Shown: positions 1 to 9,257, counted from the first letter of the stretch. The stretch: 64,000 bases of DNA from an uncultured Flavobacteriaceae bacterium (GCA_905479065.1 CAJQLB010000003.1:62001-126000); one strand, 5' to 3'. Translations and numbers: made by a program. Notes: generated by a model not told the origin, from the sequence alone.

Positions 1-1
1 G

Positions 2-505
2 TTAATTTAATAAACATCTAACCATTTTAAAATCATCCATGATATATCCATTTCCGATGTCAATTACGAGCGATTCAGATTTTTTAAATCCTGATAACTC
101 ATAAAACCTAATAGAATGAATATTATTTTTATTAACCGTTAAGTAAATAGTTTCGCAATTTGCTTGAAATGCAAATGAAACAATAAAGTCAATCGTAATT
201 TTTCCATATCCTTTTCCTCTAAAGTCTTTTAGGATGTAAACTTTACTTAAAAATAATTGAGAATGTTCTTGTCGTATAGAAAAATATCCAATTAATAAGG
301 TGGCAAAATATATTCCATAATAGTGGAAATGTTTTTTAGATATTTGTTCATCAATTGCTTCTTCTGACTGAAATTTATCAAGCATGTAGGTAACTTGATT
401 GGCTCCAATAATTGGAATGTAATGTTCACTCCAAATGGATGTTGCTAGTTTGGAAACTTCGAGAATATTAGTTTGATGTAATATTTTTTTTATTTCTATC
501 ATCAA
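2..505 (-). CDS. GNAT family N-acetyltransferase
   Basis: A complete 167-residue protein with the usual length of a single GNAT domain. The acetyl-CoA binding segment (motif A) is visible at about residues 90-105, where the strand VYILKDFRGKGYGK carries the R/G-x-x-G-x-G/A pattern. The second half has the typical HSIRFYELSGFKKSES element that closes the fold, around residues 129-144. It should transfer an acetyl group from acetyl-CoA to an amine; the substrate cannot be told from the sequence. The start has two adjacent Met codons (MMIEIKK), either of which could be used. It lies only 3 bp downstream of the LETM1-related gene on the same strand, so the two are probably co-transcribed. No signal peptide is seen, so it is cytoplasmic. 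The family call is firm; the function is open. Confidence 0.85.
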   Translation of the reverse strand: MMIEIKKILHQTNILEVSKLATSIWSEHYIPIIGANQVTYMLDKFQSEEAIDEQISKKHFHYYGIYFATLLIGYFSIRQEHSQLFLSKVYILKDFRGKGYGKITIDFIVSFAFQANCETIYLTVNKNNIHSIRFYELSGFKKSESLVIDIGNGYIMDDFKMVRCLLN

Positions 506-508
506 TTA

Positions 509-1681
509 TTAGTTTTCTATACGATTATCATCAAACGCCGAGGGTAAAAGTTTTGGAATGATTTTTATAAACAAAGGAAGTAATAAGGCGCCTCCGGGTA
601 ACAAAAAGATTGCTAAGCTCGGTATTGTTTTAATAATATCAAGAAGTTGTTCTTGTAAACGCTTAGTTTCATCACGGGTTAAATCTCTCACTGTAGATTG
701 ACTGATAAGTATCATCAGTTCTTTACTCTGTCGAAACTCTTTTTGAAGTCTTGTTTTATTTCGTGACACTAATTTATTCACCAATTTACTTGAATTGGTA
801 TAAAAATTTTCTACAATATTTCTAGAACTTAGTAGATCAATATTATTTTTGTTGATACTGTAAAAGGTGTTAACTGAGTTTATTGAACGTTTAATGGTGG
901 TTTTAGGGAGACACAGTTTACTTCCTAAATCAACTAAAAAATGACGTTCTTTTTTATCAATGACTCTATCACTCCATGTGGCCATACAAGCAATATCAAA
1001 CAAATACCATTTTTCATTTAAAGTCACTATGTTTTTAACAGCCTCTTTTTGACTTATGTGAGCGTTGTTTTGAAATCGCATGGATAACTTTAAAAGCGTT
1101 ATGAGGCTTTGGTCATAAGTTGTTTTATTTATTTTTGAATTGAGTACCTCTAGCACATTTTTCTCAATAGATGCTTCTAAATTTTGGATGTAGCTCAAGG
1201 AAATGGAATTGTGCAAAAGAAATTCTTTATAGGCCAGTATGTCTACATAAAGAAGAGCATTTATGACAAAATAATTAAAATTTTTTATTAAAATATTATC
1301 ATCTATTTGAATTCGTTTATGTAATATTTTTTCTAATAAGCTATAGTCTTCTTTGCTATTGAAGATGAAATTAAAAAAGGAGAATTTGTAAACATTAATA
1401 TTTTTATAAAAAGTAATAATACTCTCTAAAAAAGGAATGTTACTGTTCGAATTATTATGGGTAAAGTAAAGTGATAAAAATAAGTTTATTTTACATATTT
1501 CATCATCAGATAATTGTTTAGAATCAATGAAATTAGCCACCGTATTTTTGTTATTACCATAGATAAAACCAGTGGTTCTTAAATTTTCATAGAATGATTG
1601 CTCTGATTGATTCAGAAGTTCTTGATCGTCTGATAATATGTTCAACAGTTTTGCAATCCAACCGCGAGCTGAAGGATTCAT
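509..1681 (-). CDS. LETM1-related protein
   Basis: A 390-residue protein. The N-terminal ~320 residues are helical with no recognised catalytic motif. The last ~45 residues (about 345-385) hold the diagnostic part: a hydrophobic stretch with LLPGGALLLPLFIKIIPKLL followed by PSAF and a short acidic tail, which closely resembles the core of the mitochondrial LETM1 family (Pro-Gly-Gly and Pro-rich amphipathic helix). Flavobacterial proteins of this layout, starting MNPSxxGW, are commonly named LETM1-related biofilm-associated protein. In eukaryotes LETM1 is an inner-membrane protein linked to cation/proton exchange; whether the bacterial protein does this is unknown. No signal peptide is present, and only the C-terminal helix looks membrane-seeking. 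It precedes the GNAT gene by 3 bp. Family identity is likely; molecular role is not established. Confidence 0.75.
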   Translation of the reverse strand: MNPSARGWIAKLLNILSDDQELLNQSEQSFYENLRTTGFIYGNNKNTVANFIDSKQLSDDEICKINLFLSLYFTHNNSNSNIPFLESIITFYKNINVYKFSFFNFIFNSKEDYSLLEKILHKRIQIDDNILIKNFNYFVINALLYVDILAYKEFLLHNSISLSYIQNLEASIEKNVLEVLNSKINKTTYDQSLITLLKLSMRFQNNAHISQKEAVKNIVTLNEKWYLFDIACMATWSDRVIDKKERHFLVDLGSKLCLPKTTIKRSINSVNTFYSINKNNIDLLSSRNIVENFYTNSSKLVNKLVSRNKTRLQKEFRQSKELMILISQSTVRDLTRDETKRLQEQLLDIIKTIPSLAIFLLPGGALLLPLFIKIIPKLLPSAFDDNRIEN

Positions 1682-1794
1682 ATATTATTTTTATTAAAAA
1701 ATATAAAATACATTATTGCAAATGAGTGACATCTTACTATCCATATCAACCATGAGACAGTAATTCATAAAACTTAACGGGTGTTGATCTCAAT

Positions 1795-2394
1795 TTATTG
1801 AATGATTCCTCCGCAACTTATACGACTTCCCGCTGCTCCTGATGGTTGGGATTTAAAGTCGTCAGTTCCTTGATGTACAATAATTGATTTGCCAATAATG
1901 TCTTTCGAGTCATCTCCGCAACCAATACACCATTCTTTGGTCAAAAATGTCACTGTACCAATACCATTTGAATCTGCTGAAAAGTTACCAATGTCACCTT
2001 TGTGATATCCATTTTCATCTCCCCACTTACCGTGTGGTAATGCCATTGGATTCCAGTGTCCACCTGCCGATGAACCATCATCTGATGAACAATCACTTTT
2101 TTCATGCAGATGAACGGCATGCATACCTTCCTCTAATCCAGTAAAAACAGCAGTCATGGAAACGGTGTTAGAACGTTGTCTAAAAACAACATTTCCTTTG
2201 GCAGTACTTTTGCTTTTGGAGTCTAATAAAACACTGAGACTATCAATTACCGTCATGTCATTATTTTTCATAGAATCTGAAGATACAGGCGTCTTCTCAG
2301 TTTCATTAGCTTCTTGTTCTTTAGTTTCATTTTTACAATTTATTAGGGTAATTGAAAATGCTAAAAGGAGTAGTGAAAATTGCAATCTTTTCAT
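1795..2394 (-). CDS. sodC: Superoxide dismutase [Cu-Zn], lipoprotein
   Basis: Dismutates superoxide to oxygen and hydrogen peroxide outside the cytoplasm. The N-terminus is a lipoprotein signal with the lipobox Cys at residue 20 (LINC), so the enzyme is probably anchored to a membrane. All metal ligands can be placed by comparison with SOD1: Cu ligands His95, His97, His174, bridging His113, Zn ligands His121, His131 and Asp134. The structural disulfide pair is Cys102/Cys194, and the active-site Arg is Arg191, three residues before Cys194 as in other Cu,Zn-SODs. Residues 25-60 form a Glu/Lys/Ser-rich linker. An additional Cys156-x-x-Cys159 pair lies in the loop before strand IIVHQG. At 199 residues it is longer than the ~150-170 usual because of the lipoprotein leader and linker. 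It stands alone, convergent with nothing, and divergent from the Crp/Fnr gene. Confidence 0.95.
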   Translation of the reverse strand: MKRLQFSLLLLAFSITLINCKNETKEQEANETEKTPVSSDSMKNNDMTVIDSLSVLLDSKSKSTAKGNVVFRQRSNTVSMTAVFTGLEEGMHAVHLHEKSDCSSDDGSSAGGHWNPMALPHGKWGDENGYHKGDIGNFSADSNGIGTVTFLTKEWCIGCGDDSKDIIGKSIIVHQGTDDFKSQPSGAAGSRISCGGIIQ

Positions 2395-2587
2395 GGTTTT
2401 TTAAGTTTAGTATTGAATGGGAAAGTTAAATGAATAATAGTCAAATTACAAATTTCTTTTGCTCCAGTATACATAAAAGGTTGCGTCCATATATATGCTC
2501 AGTTATATTTATCACAAAAATCACCGATAATCGAAAATTATAATTTGATAGTGATTATCTTTTAATTAAATTGTTTATTTGTAACCT

Positions 2588-3265
2588 ATGGTGAAGTGTG
2601 AACAATGTATCATCCGACAGTTTAATTCTTTAAAATCTTTAACGAAAGATGAACTTTTAAGAATTTCTGGTTGTAAAACAACTAAAATAATAAAGAGAGG
2701 TGAAATAATATTCAATGAAGGGGATATGCTTAATGGAGTTTTTTGTGTTAAGGATGGTATTTGTAAATTATCCAAGCTAAGTGCAAATGGCAAGGACCAA
2801 ATCGTGAAGTTGGTGATAAAAGGAGATTTACTCGGTCAGCATTCATTGGTGTCAGATGAGCGTTCAAATCTTCAGGCAGTTGCTTTAAATGATATGGAGG
2901 TTTGTTTTATTCCAAAAGCAGAAATTATAAACGATTTGAAAAAGAATCCAGCATTCACTTATGACGTTCTTCAAAATATGGCACTTGATTTGCGTGAGGC
3001 TGATGATATTATCGTAAACATGGCTCAAAAAACAGTTCGAAAAAGAATGGCTGAAGTATTGACAAATATTCACAGTAATTACGGAGTTAATCAAGATGGG
3101 ACACTTAGTGTCATTCTATCAAGAGAAGACTTAGCAAGTTTAGTTGGGACAGCTACAGAGTCTGCCATTCGAGTTTTATCTCAATTTAAAAAGGAAGGTC
3201 TGATTTCTACCATAGGGAAGCAAATAAAAATAGAAGACCCATCAGGACTCAAGCATGTTGAATAA
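2588..3265 (+). CDS. Crp/Fnr family transcriptional regulator
   Basis: A 225-residue regulator with the normal two-domain plan. Residues ~20-130 form the cyclic-nucleotide-binding-like beta barrel (GEIIFNEGDMLNGVFCVKDG pattern), followed by a dimerisation helix (~135-160) and a winged helix-turn-helix at about 165-215 with the recognition-helix region SLVGTATESAIRVLSQFKKEG. The N-terminus has Cys4-x-x-Cys7 plus Cys29. This recalls the cysteine cluster of Fnr-type redox sensors, but the spacing is not that of E. coli FNR, so cluster binding is only a possibility. It is transcribed away from sodC across a 193-bp gap. That gap contains a 7-bp inverted repeat, GATAATC at 2526-2532 and GATTATC at 2553-2559. 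No ligand can be assigned from sequence. Confidence 0.9.
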   Translation: MVKCEQCIIRQFNSLKSLTKDELLRISGCKTTKIIKRGEIIFNEGDMLNGVFCVKDGICKLSKLSANGKDQIVKLVIKGDLLGQHSLVSDERSNLQAVALNDMEVCFIPKAEIINDLKKNPAFTYDVLQNMALDLREADDIIVNMAQKTVRKRMAEVLTNIHSNYGVNQDGTLSVILSREDLASLVGTATESAIRVLSQFKKEGLISTIGKQIKIEDPSGLKHVE

Positions 3266-3309
3266 AATTAGTCATGTTCTCTAAGACTTTTTCCTTTTAA
3301 CTGTTATAG

Positions 3310-6300
3310 TTAATTCATTTTAATAACCTCGGTGTTTTTAAAGAAAGTCATGTTAAGACCTTCAATGTCTTTTTTATATGGTGTCCATTCTTTTTGAAAA
3401 AACGCATTTGTTTTCTCTAAGGCACTTTTTAAATCGTTTTCTGCATGATTTATCAGCGTTATTTCTGTTGATGTAATGCCATTTTGTCTTGAGCCTACAT
3501 AACGTCTTGCTTTACCAAGTCTACGCATCACAGTCATTTCTGGATTTCTCGTAATACCTTGACGCTCATCTACTGTTCCAAGATATAATGCAATGAGCTG
3601 CTCTATTTTGTCACTTATATTTTTGGAAGTTTCAATATGTATTTTGTTTTTTGGTTCATCTAATTGAGCTAGTACTTTTGAATACTTTTTTGCAGTAGTT
3701 TGACTTTCAACTAATTGCTTTACGGCATCTGCAGCAAGCTGTTGTAAGTTTTCTAACGATTTTAAGGTCTCAAAAACTTCTGTGACATTATCTAATTCCC
3801 GTTTTATTCTCGGATCATCATTTACGGTAATTGATGTTTCAGAATGTTGATTTCCATAACGCATCACAACTTTATAGACTCCAGGTTTTACGGTGATTCC
3901 TATGGGTTCGATACGACTTGATCTTAATTTTCTTGATGGTCTATCGACTCCTTTTTCGTTCATTCCCCAAATCCACTTATAAACACCTGTCTTTTTTGGA
4001 CTCTTTTTCTTCAAACTCCTAATCAATGTTTTATCAAGAAAAATATCCATATAAATAGAGTCCCATTCAATTTTGTTTACTCCCTTTTCATTTACTGAAG
4101 CTTTTGCACTCTTACTTTTGGTGTTTATAAAATAGGAAAGTTGTGCCCCTCTTTTTCTGTTGGTTCCGTTAAACATAGCATCTGCTCCAAAGCGACTTCC
4201 AGTGGCTTGTTGATAAGCCGCTAAATAAGCGGTTGGGGGATCAAATAGATGTAATTTTTTATTGAGAATAGTACTGGAATTAGCAATGGCTCTGAGCGGG
4301 CGAATATCATCTAAAATCCAGGCAGCACGACCAAACGTCCCTATGATTAAATCATGTTCTCTTGGATGAATCACCATGTCTTTTACCGATACGGTAGGAA
4401 AGCCTTGAGTCCATTTTTTCCAATTTTCACCGGCATCGATAGAAAGGTACAATCCGTCATCAGTACCTAAAAACATTAGATTTGGCTCTTCGATGTCTTC
4501 AATAATTGACAAAGTATAGCTTTGTACGTCTTTTTCATCAACTATTCTAGTCCATGATTTACCATAATTTTTAGTTCGGTATGCATAAGGTGTGTAATTA
4601 AAACGTCTGTAATCATTTGCAATGAGAAGTGCTTCTCCTTTATTTTTGTTTGAAGCTTTTATTTGTGGTATCCAACTTCCCTCAGGTAATCCTTTTAAGT
4701 TTTTCGAGACATCCAACCAGGTTTGACCACCATCTTGCGTTGTGTGTACGCGACCATCATCTGTTCCAACCCATATCATATTTTTTTCAATTGGAGATGG
4801 TTCAATGACAAGTATGGTTGTATGATTTTCTGCGCCTGTTGCATCCATCGTTAAACCACCACTTTCACTTTGCTTTTGTTTCTCAGGATTATTTGTTGTT
4901 AAATCTGGCGATATGATACTCCAAGTTTCTCCTTTGTCTAATGATTTATGAACGAACTGGCTACCAAAATAAACAGTGCTTGATTCAAAAGGATCAGTAT
5001 TGATTGCTGCATTCCAATTAAATCTCAATGTGATGTCGGGATTTGGATGAGTGGGTTGTACACTGTAATTATTCCCAGTTTCCCAATCATATCTACTTAC
5101 TGACCCTTGTTGACTCATCGTCCAACCAAATCTTGAATTGTTTTTGTCAGGAATGACATCAAAACCATCCCCAAAACTAATTTCCTGCCAATAACTATTG
5201 CGAATACCTTGTGCTCTCCAAACATAAGCGGGACCTCGCCACGATCCGTTATCTTGCATACCTCCATACACGTTATATGGAAAATCATTATCTACGTTTA
5301 TGTGATAAAACTGTGCAACTGGAATATTTCCAATAAATCTCCAGGTTTTACCGCCATCTTTGGTAATGTTCATTCCTCCATCGTTTCCGTCCATCATAAA
5401 AAGACTGTTTTCAGGATGAATCCACCAGGCATGGTGGTCGGGATGTACACCATTGGAGACACCATAAGCTGGCATTAATTGGGAGAAAGTGTTACCGCCA
5501 TCTTCGCTAACATTGATGTATGTGAAAACAGAAAATAATCGGTTTTCATTCTCTGAGTCGACATGAATTTCACCGTAATAAAAAGGACGATTTCCAATTT
5601 GATTCATATCATCATTTATTTTTTCCCAACTATCACCACTATTCACGCTGCGATACAGGGCATTTTTTTCTGACTCAATTAAGGCATATATGACAGTCGG
5701 TTTACTTGGAGCGATAGCGACACCTATACGACCTAACTCACCTTTTGGAAGACCATCTTGACTTGTTTTTTTTGTCCAGTTTTCACCTCCATCATAAGTG
5801 ATGTATAGACCTGAGCCTTCCCCACCAGATTTAAAAAACCAGGGATCACGTTTATGTTCCCACATGGTAGCAATAAGTTTGTTCGGATTTGTTGGATCCA
5901 TAATGAGATCGGCAGCACCAGTTTTGTCATTTTTGAATAATATGTTATTCCAAGTCTTACCCCCATCTGTCGTTTTGTATACACCACGATCAGAATGTTC
6001 TCCCCATGGAGACCCTATAGCAGCTACATAAACAACGTTAGGATTTGTTGGATGAATAATTACACGGTGAATATGTCGCGTGTTTTCTAATCCCATTGAC
6101 TTCCATGTCTTACCTGCATCCATGGATTTATAGATTCCAAATCCACTGTTTAAACTATTCCGAGGATTTCCCTCACCTGTTCCAACCCAAAGAACACTTG
6201 GGTTTGATTGTTGAATAGCGATGGAGCCTATGGAAGCTGTCAATTCTTTATCAAAAATAGGATCCCATTTGATGCCCCCAGAGGTAGATTTCCACAACCC

Positions 6301-6489
6301 TCCTGAGGCTGTTCCAACATACATGATATCAGGATTTGCATGAACGGCGTCAATACTTGTAACACGTCCCGACATACCACCTGGACCAATGTTACGCGGC
6401 GCCATATTTTCTAATAAATTCATTGAAATTTCTTGTGCAGAGAGCATGAAAATAGAACAAAGAGCACAAATGAGAGAATATTTTTTCAT
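3310..6489 (-). CDS. Secreted VPS10/BNR-repeat (Asp-box) beta-propeller protein
   Basis: A 1059-residue exported protein. Residues 1-19 form a signal peptide ending SAQ. From about 40 to 720 there are at least ten Asp-box motifs of the S-x-D-x-G-x-T-W type (for example SMDAGKTW, TTDGGKTW, TYDGGENW, TKDGGKTW, SLDKGETW, TQDGGQTW, SIDAGENW), the mark of sialidase/sortilin-type beta-propellers, probably two propellers in tandem. The last ~330 residues differ: a short beta region (VKPGVYKVVMRYG) then charged helices. Such genes are often labelled glycosyl hydrolase, but no catalytic residues of a sialidase can be pointed to, so an enzymatic call is not justified. There is no T9SS sorting domain. 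It may bind protein or glycan at the cell surface or in the periplasm. It is monocistronic, convergent with the Crp/Fnr gene. Confidence 0.85.
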   Translation of the reverse strand: MKKYSLICALCSIFMLSAQEISMNLLENMAPRNIGPGGMSGRVTSIDAVHANPDIMYVGTASGGLWKSTSGGIKWDPIFDKELTASIGSIAIQQSNPSVLWVGTGEGNPRNSLNSGFGIYKSMDAGKTWKSMGLENTRHIHRVIIHPTNPNVVYVAAIGSPWGEHSDRGVYKTTDGGKTWNNILFKNDKTGAADLIMDPTNPNKLIATMWEHKRDPWFFKSGGEGSGLYITYDGGENWTKKTSQDGLPKGELGRIGVAIAPSKPTVIYALIESEKNALYRSVNSGDSWEKINDDMNQIGNRPFYYGEIHVDSENENRLFSVFTYINVSEDGGNTFSQLMPAYGVSNGVHPDHHAWWIHPENSLFMMDGNDGGMNITKDGGKTWRFIGNIPVAQFYHINVDNDFPYNVYGGMQDNGSWRGPAYVWRAQGIRNSYWQEISFGDGFDVIPDKNNSRFGWTMSQQGSVSRYDWETGNNYSVQPTHPNPDITLRFNWNAAINTDPFESSTVYFGSQFVHKSLDKGETWSIISPDLTTNNPEKQKQSESGGLTMDATGAENHTTILVIEPSPIEKNMIWVGTDDGRVHTTQDGGQTWLDVSKNLKGLPEGSWIPQIKASNKNKGEALLIANDYRRFNYTPYAYRTKNYGKSWTRIVDEKDVQSYTLSIIEDIEEPNLMFLGTDDGLYLSIDAGENWKKWTQGFPTVSVKDMVIHPREHDLIIGTFGRAAWILDDIRPLRAIANSSTILNKKLHLFDPPTAYLAAYQQATGSRFGADAMFNGTNRKRGAQLSYFINTKSKSAKASVNEKGVNKIEWDSIYMDIFLDKTLIRSLKKKSPKKTGVYKWIWGMNEKGVDRPSRKLRSSRIEPIGITVKPGVYKVVMRYGNQHSETSITVNDDPRIKRELDNVTEVFETLKSLENLQQLAADAVKQLVESQTTAKKYSKVLAQLDEPKNKIHIETSKNISDKIEQLIALYLGTVDERQGITRNPEMTVMRRLGKARRYVGSRQNGITSTEITLINHAENDLKSALEKTNAFFQKEWTPYKKDIEGLNMTFFKNTEVIKMN

Positions 6490-6606
6490 TGTATTAAATA
6501 TTGTTTATACCAAAGCTTTAAAGTTAGCGAAAAGGTCTAAGAAATTTCTTAATTCGATGTTAATGCACGAAATTCACTTTAAAAAAAGTAGTATTTTTAT
6601 AATGCT

Positions 6607-7731
6607 ATGAAAAAAAAGGTCCTTCAAAAGGGATTTGTATTTAAAAATTACGAAACACCCCATCAGTCTCCCTTCGATAAATTATTCGATATTTTTAAAG
6701 AACTTATCACTCATACCTCAGGTGATTTTGATGAGGCTATTGATTGGTTACGTCAATTAGACGTCGAATACCAATTGACAACCCCCGACTATACAATTGA
6801 TGACTTTATTGAAGATCTTAAAGAAAAAGGATTTATTCAGGAAACACTTCTTCCAAATGGTAAAAAAGGAAATACCATAACAGCCAAAACTGAGCGTGCC
6901 ATAAGACAACAAGCATTAAATCAAATTTTTGGAAATATTAAGCGAAAGGGTTTTGGTAATCATAAAAGTAATGGGTTAGGCAAAGGCGATGAGCACAGCG
7001 GAGACTACAGACCCTATCAATTCGGAGATGCTTTTGATAAGGTAGCGATGACCGAAAGCATTAGAAATTCACAAATTAATAACGGCCTAATTGATTTTCA
7101 GTTAACTGAAGATGATTTGGTTGTTGAGGAAACACAACACAAATCTCAAATGAGTACTGTGCTTATGATCGATATAAGTCACAGTATGATTTTGTATGGT
7201 GAAGACCGTATTACACCAGCAAAAAAAGTTGCTATGGCATTAGCAGAATTAATAACAACCCGCTATCCAAAAGACTCTCTAGATATATTGGTTTTTGGTA
7301 ATGATGCTTGGACAATTAAAATAAAAGATTTACCATATCTCAATGTAGGTCCATATCATACAAATACAGTAGCAGGGCTCCAATTAGCGTTAGATTTACT
7401 TAGACGTAAGCGAAACACTAATAAGCAAATATTTATGATTACTGACGGAAAACCAAGTTGTTTACGGTTACCGGATGGACGTTATTACAAAGACAGTAAT
7501 GGTCTCAACCCACATATCACAAATAAGTGCTATGCTATGGCTCAACAGGCTCGAAAATTACATATGCCTATCACAACTTTCATGATAGCTAAAGATCAAT
7601 ATTTAATGCGTTTTGTAGAAGAATTTACCAAAGCCAATAGGGGTAAGGCATTTTACACTGGAATCAAAGGACTGGGAGAAATGATTTTTGAAGATTATGA
7701 GACAAATAGAAAAAAAAGAATTAAAGGTTAA
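6607..7731 (+). CDS. VWA domain-containing protein, partner of the downstream AAA+ ATPase
   Basis: A 374-residue cytoplasmic protein. The N-terminal ~170 residues are charged, contain a TIDDFIEDLKEKGFI helix and a Gly/Lys-rich linker, and have no known domain that I recognise. Residues ~183-360 form a von Willebrand A domain with a complete MIDAS: D189-x-S191-x-S193 in MIDISHSM, a later Thr in HTNTVAGL, and the Asp in MITDGKPS. VWA proteins encoded next to MoxR/ChlI-like ATPases act as metal-dependent adaptors that present a client to the ATPase (as in magnesium and cobalt chelatases, CbbQO and MoxR systems). The AAA+ gene starts 2 bp after this stop, so the two are co-translated. No signal peptide or membrane segment is seen. 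The client is unknown. Confidence 0.88.
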   Translation: MKKKVLQKGFVFKNYETPHQSPFDKLFDIFKELITHTSGDFDEAIDWLRQLDVEYQLTTPDYTIDDFIEDLKEKGFIQETLLPNGKKGNTITAKTERAIRQQALNQIFGNIKRKGFGNHKSNGLGKGDEHSGDYRPYQFGDAFDKVAMTESIRNSQINNGLIDFQLTEDDLVVEETQHKSQMSTVLMIDISHSMILYGEDRITPAKKVAMALAELITTRYPKDSLDILVFGNDAWTIKIKDLPYLNVGPYHTNTVAGLQLALDLLRRKRNTNKQIFMITDGKPSCLRLPDGRYYKDSNGLNPHITNKCYAMAQQARKLHMPITTFMIAKDQYLMRFVEEFTKANRGKAFYTGIKGLGEMIFEDYETNRKKRIKG

Positions 7732-7733
7732 CT

Positions 7734-9200
7734 ATGAAAACAACGACAATTACAACTTTAGGAGCTCTAAAAGAGATAGGATATCAATCAAAATCAATAA
7801 AAGATGAATTACGAGATAATCTTTTAAAAAAAATGATGAACAAAGAAAATGTGTTTCATGGAGTCCATGGATACGGCGATACTGTTATACCTGAATTGGA
7901 AAGAGCAATTTTATCGAGACATAACATCAACCTTCTTGGTCTTAGAGGTCAAGCCAAAACCCGTTTGGCTAGGTTAATGCTAAATTTATTAGATGAATAT
8001 GTACCAGTGGTTAAAGGCTCAGAAATTAATGACGATCCATTACATCCAATTTCAAGATATGCAATTGAATTAATTAAAAAAGATAAAGACGGCACTGCTA
8101 TAGAGTGGCTGCATAGAAATGATCGTTTTTCTGAAAAACTTGCAACCCCAGATGTGACAGTGGCCGATATTATTGGAGATGTTGACCCGATTAAAGCAGC
8201 CAATTTAAAATTGAGTTATGCTGATGACCGTGTCATTCATTATGGAATGATTCCTCGAGCTAACAGATGTATTTTTGTGATAAATGAATTACCAGATTTA
8301 CAAGCTAGGATTCAAGTGGCTTTGTTTAATATTTTACAAGAAGGGGATATTCAGATCAGAGGATTTAAATTACGATTACCCTTGGATATTCAATTTGTGT
8401 TTACGGCAAATCCAGAAGATTATACCAACAGAGGAAGTATTGTGACGCCATTAAAAGACAGAATTGGTTCTCAAATACTAACACACTATCCCTTAGATAT
8501 TGAAACAGCTCGTACCATAACCCATCAAGAAGCAAATATTTTAAAAAAGCAAAAAGATAACATTGCAGTCCCAGATTTGGCAAAAGATTTATTAGAGCAA
8601 ATTGTCTTTGAGGCTAGAGAGAGTGAATATGTGGATGCTAAGAGTGGTATTAGTGCACGTTTGAGTATTTCTGCTTACGAGAATTTAGTAAGTACTGCCG
8701 AACGTCGGTCCCTATTAAATAATGAGGATAAGACAGTGGTTAGGCTCAGTGATTTCATGGGAGTAATTCCTGCTATTACGGGTAAAATAGAATTGGTTTA
8801 TGAAGGAGAGCAGGAAGGCGCTTCACAGGTGGCGCAAAATTTAATAGGAGAGGCAATCAAACACTTATTTGTAGAATTCTTTCCTAAAATTGAAAAGCTT
8901 CAAAAACAAAGTGAGGAAAGTCCATATGATGATTTGATTTCTTGGGTTTTTAATCAAAAAGAAGGATTTGAGTTGTTGGATGAATTAAGAGATAAGGAGT
9001 ATAAGGCGAAATTAGATGCAATTGTGCCGTTAGATGATTTGATAGGCCAGTATCAGCCCAATTTAGTTGCAACTGAAAGTTATTTTGTGAAAGAATTTAT
9101 ATTATGGGCGTTAGTTGAGTTTAAGCAATTAAGTAAATACCGGTTCACTGAAGGCATTCAATTTAAGGATCCGTATGGTAGTTTTATAAATGACCTGTAA
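7734..9200 (+). CDS. MoxR/magnesium-chelatase-subunit-I-type AAA+ ATPase
   Basis: A 488-residue ATPase of the helix-2-insert clade. Walker A is GLRGQAKT at residues 69-76. The Walker B strand reads CIFVINELPDL (179-189), so the usual Asp before the catalytic Glu is Asn184 while Glu185 is kept. Sensor 1 is the Asn in FTANPED (~226), and an Arg-finger candidate lies in PLKDRIGS (~243). The helix-2 insert is at about 200-215 (GDIQIRGFKLRLPLD). The C-terminal ~200 residues are helical. Genes like this are often labelled magnesium chelatase, but nothing here points to chlorophyll or cobalamin chelation. With the VWA protein directly upstream (2-bp gap) it is best seen as a MoxR-type chaperone pair that remodels or activates an unknown protein. 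The assignment to the AAA+ family is firm. Confidence 0.88.
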   Translation: MKTTTITTLGALKEIGYQSKSIKDELRDNLLKKMMNKENVFHGVHGYGDTVIPELERAILSRHNINLLGLRGQAKTRLARLMLNLLDEYVPVVKGSEINDDPLHPISRYAIELIKKDKDGTAIEWLHRNDRFSEKLATPDVTVADIIGDVDPIKAANLKLSYADDRVIHYGMIPRANRCIFVINELPDLQARIQVALFNILQEGDIQIRGFKLRLPLDIQFVFTANPEDYTNRGSIVTPLKDRIGSQILTHYPLDIETARTITHQEANILKKQKDNIAVPDLAKDLLEQIVFEARESEYVDAKSGISARLSISAYENLVSTAERRSLLNNEDKTVVRLSDFMGVIPAITGKIELVYEGEQEGASQVAQNLIGEAIKHLFVEFFPKIEKLQKQSEESPYDDLISWVFNQKEGFELLDELRDKEYKAKLDAIVPLDDLIGQYQPNLVATESYFVKEFILWALVEFKQLSKYRFTEGIQFKDPYGSFINDL

Positions 9201-9257
9201 ACATCATCAGGTGAAATATAGCTCCAATCAAGATCATTAATTTTTAGTTTCGTGTAT

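Noticed and set aside
2156-2404. 82-codon plus-strand frame opposite the sodC start
   Set aside because: Antisense to the signal peptide and linker of sodC; no own features.
3310-6489. Annotation of the Asp-box protein as a glycosyl hydrolase
   Set aside because: Asp-boxes are structural; no catalytic residues of a sialidase can be identified.
7734-9200. Magnesium chelatase for chlorophyll
   Set aside because: Only the AAA+ fold is shared; no BchD/H partners or pigment genes nearby.
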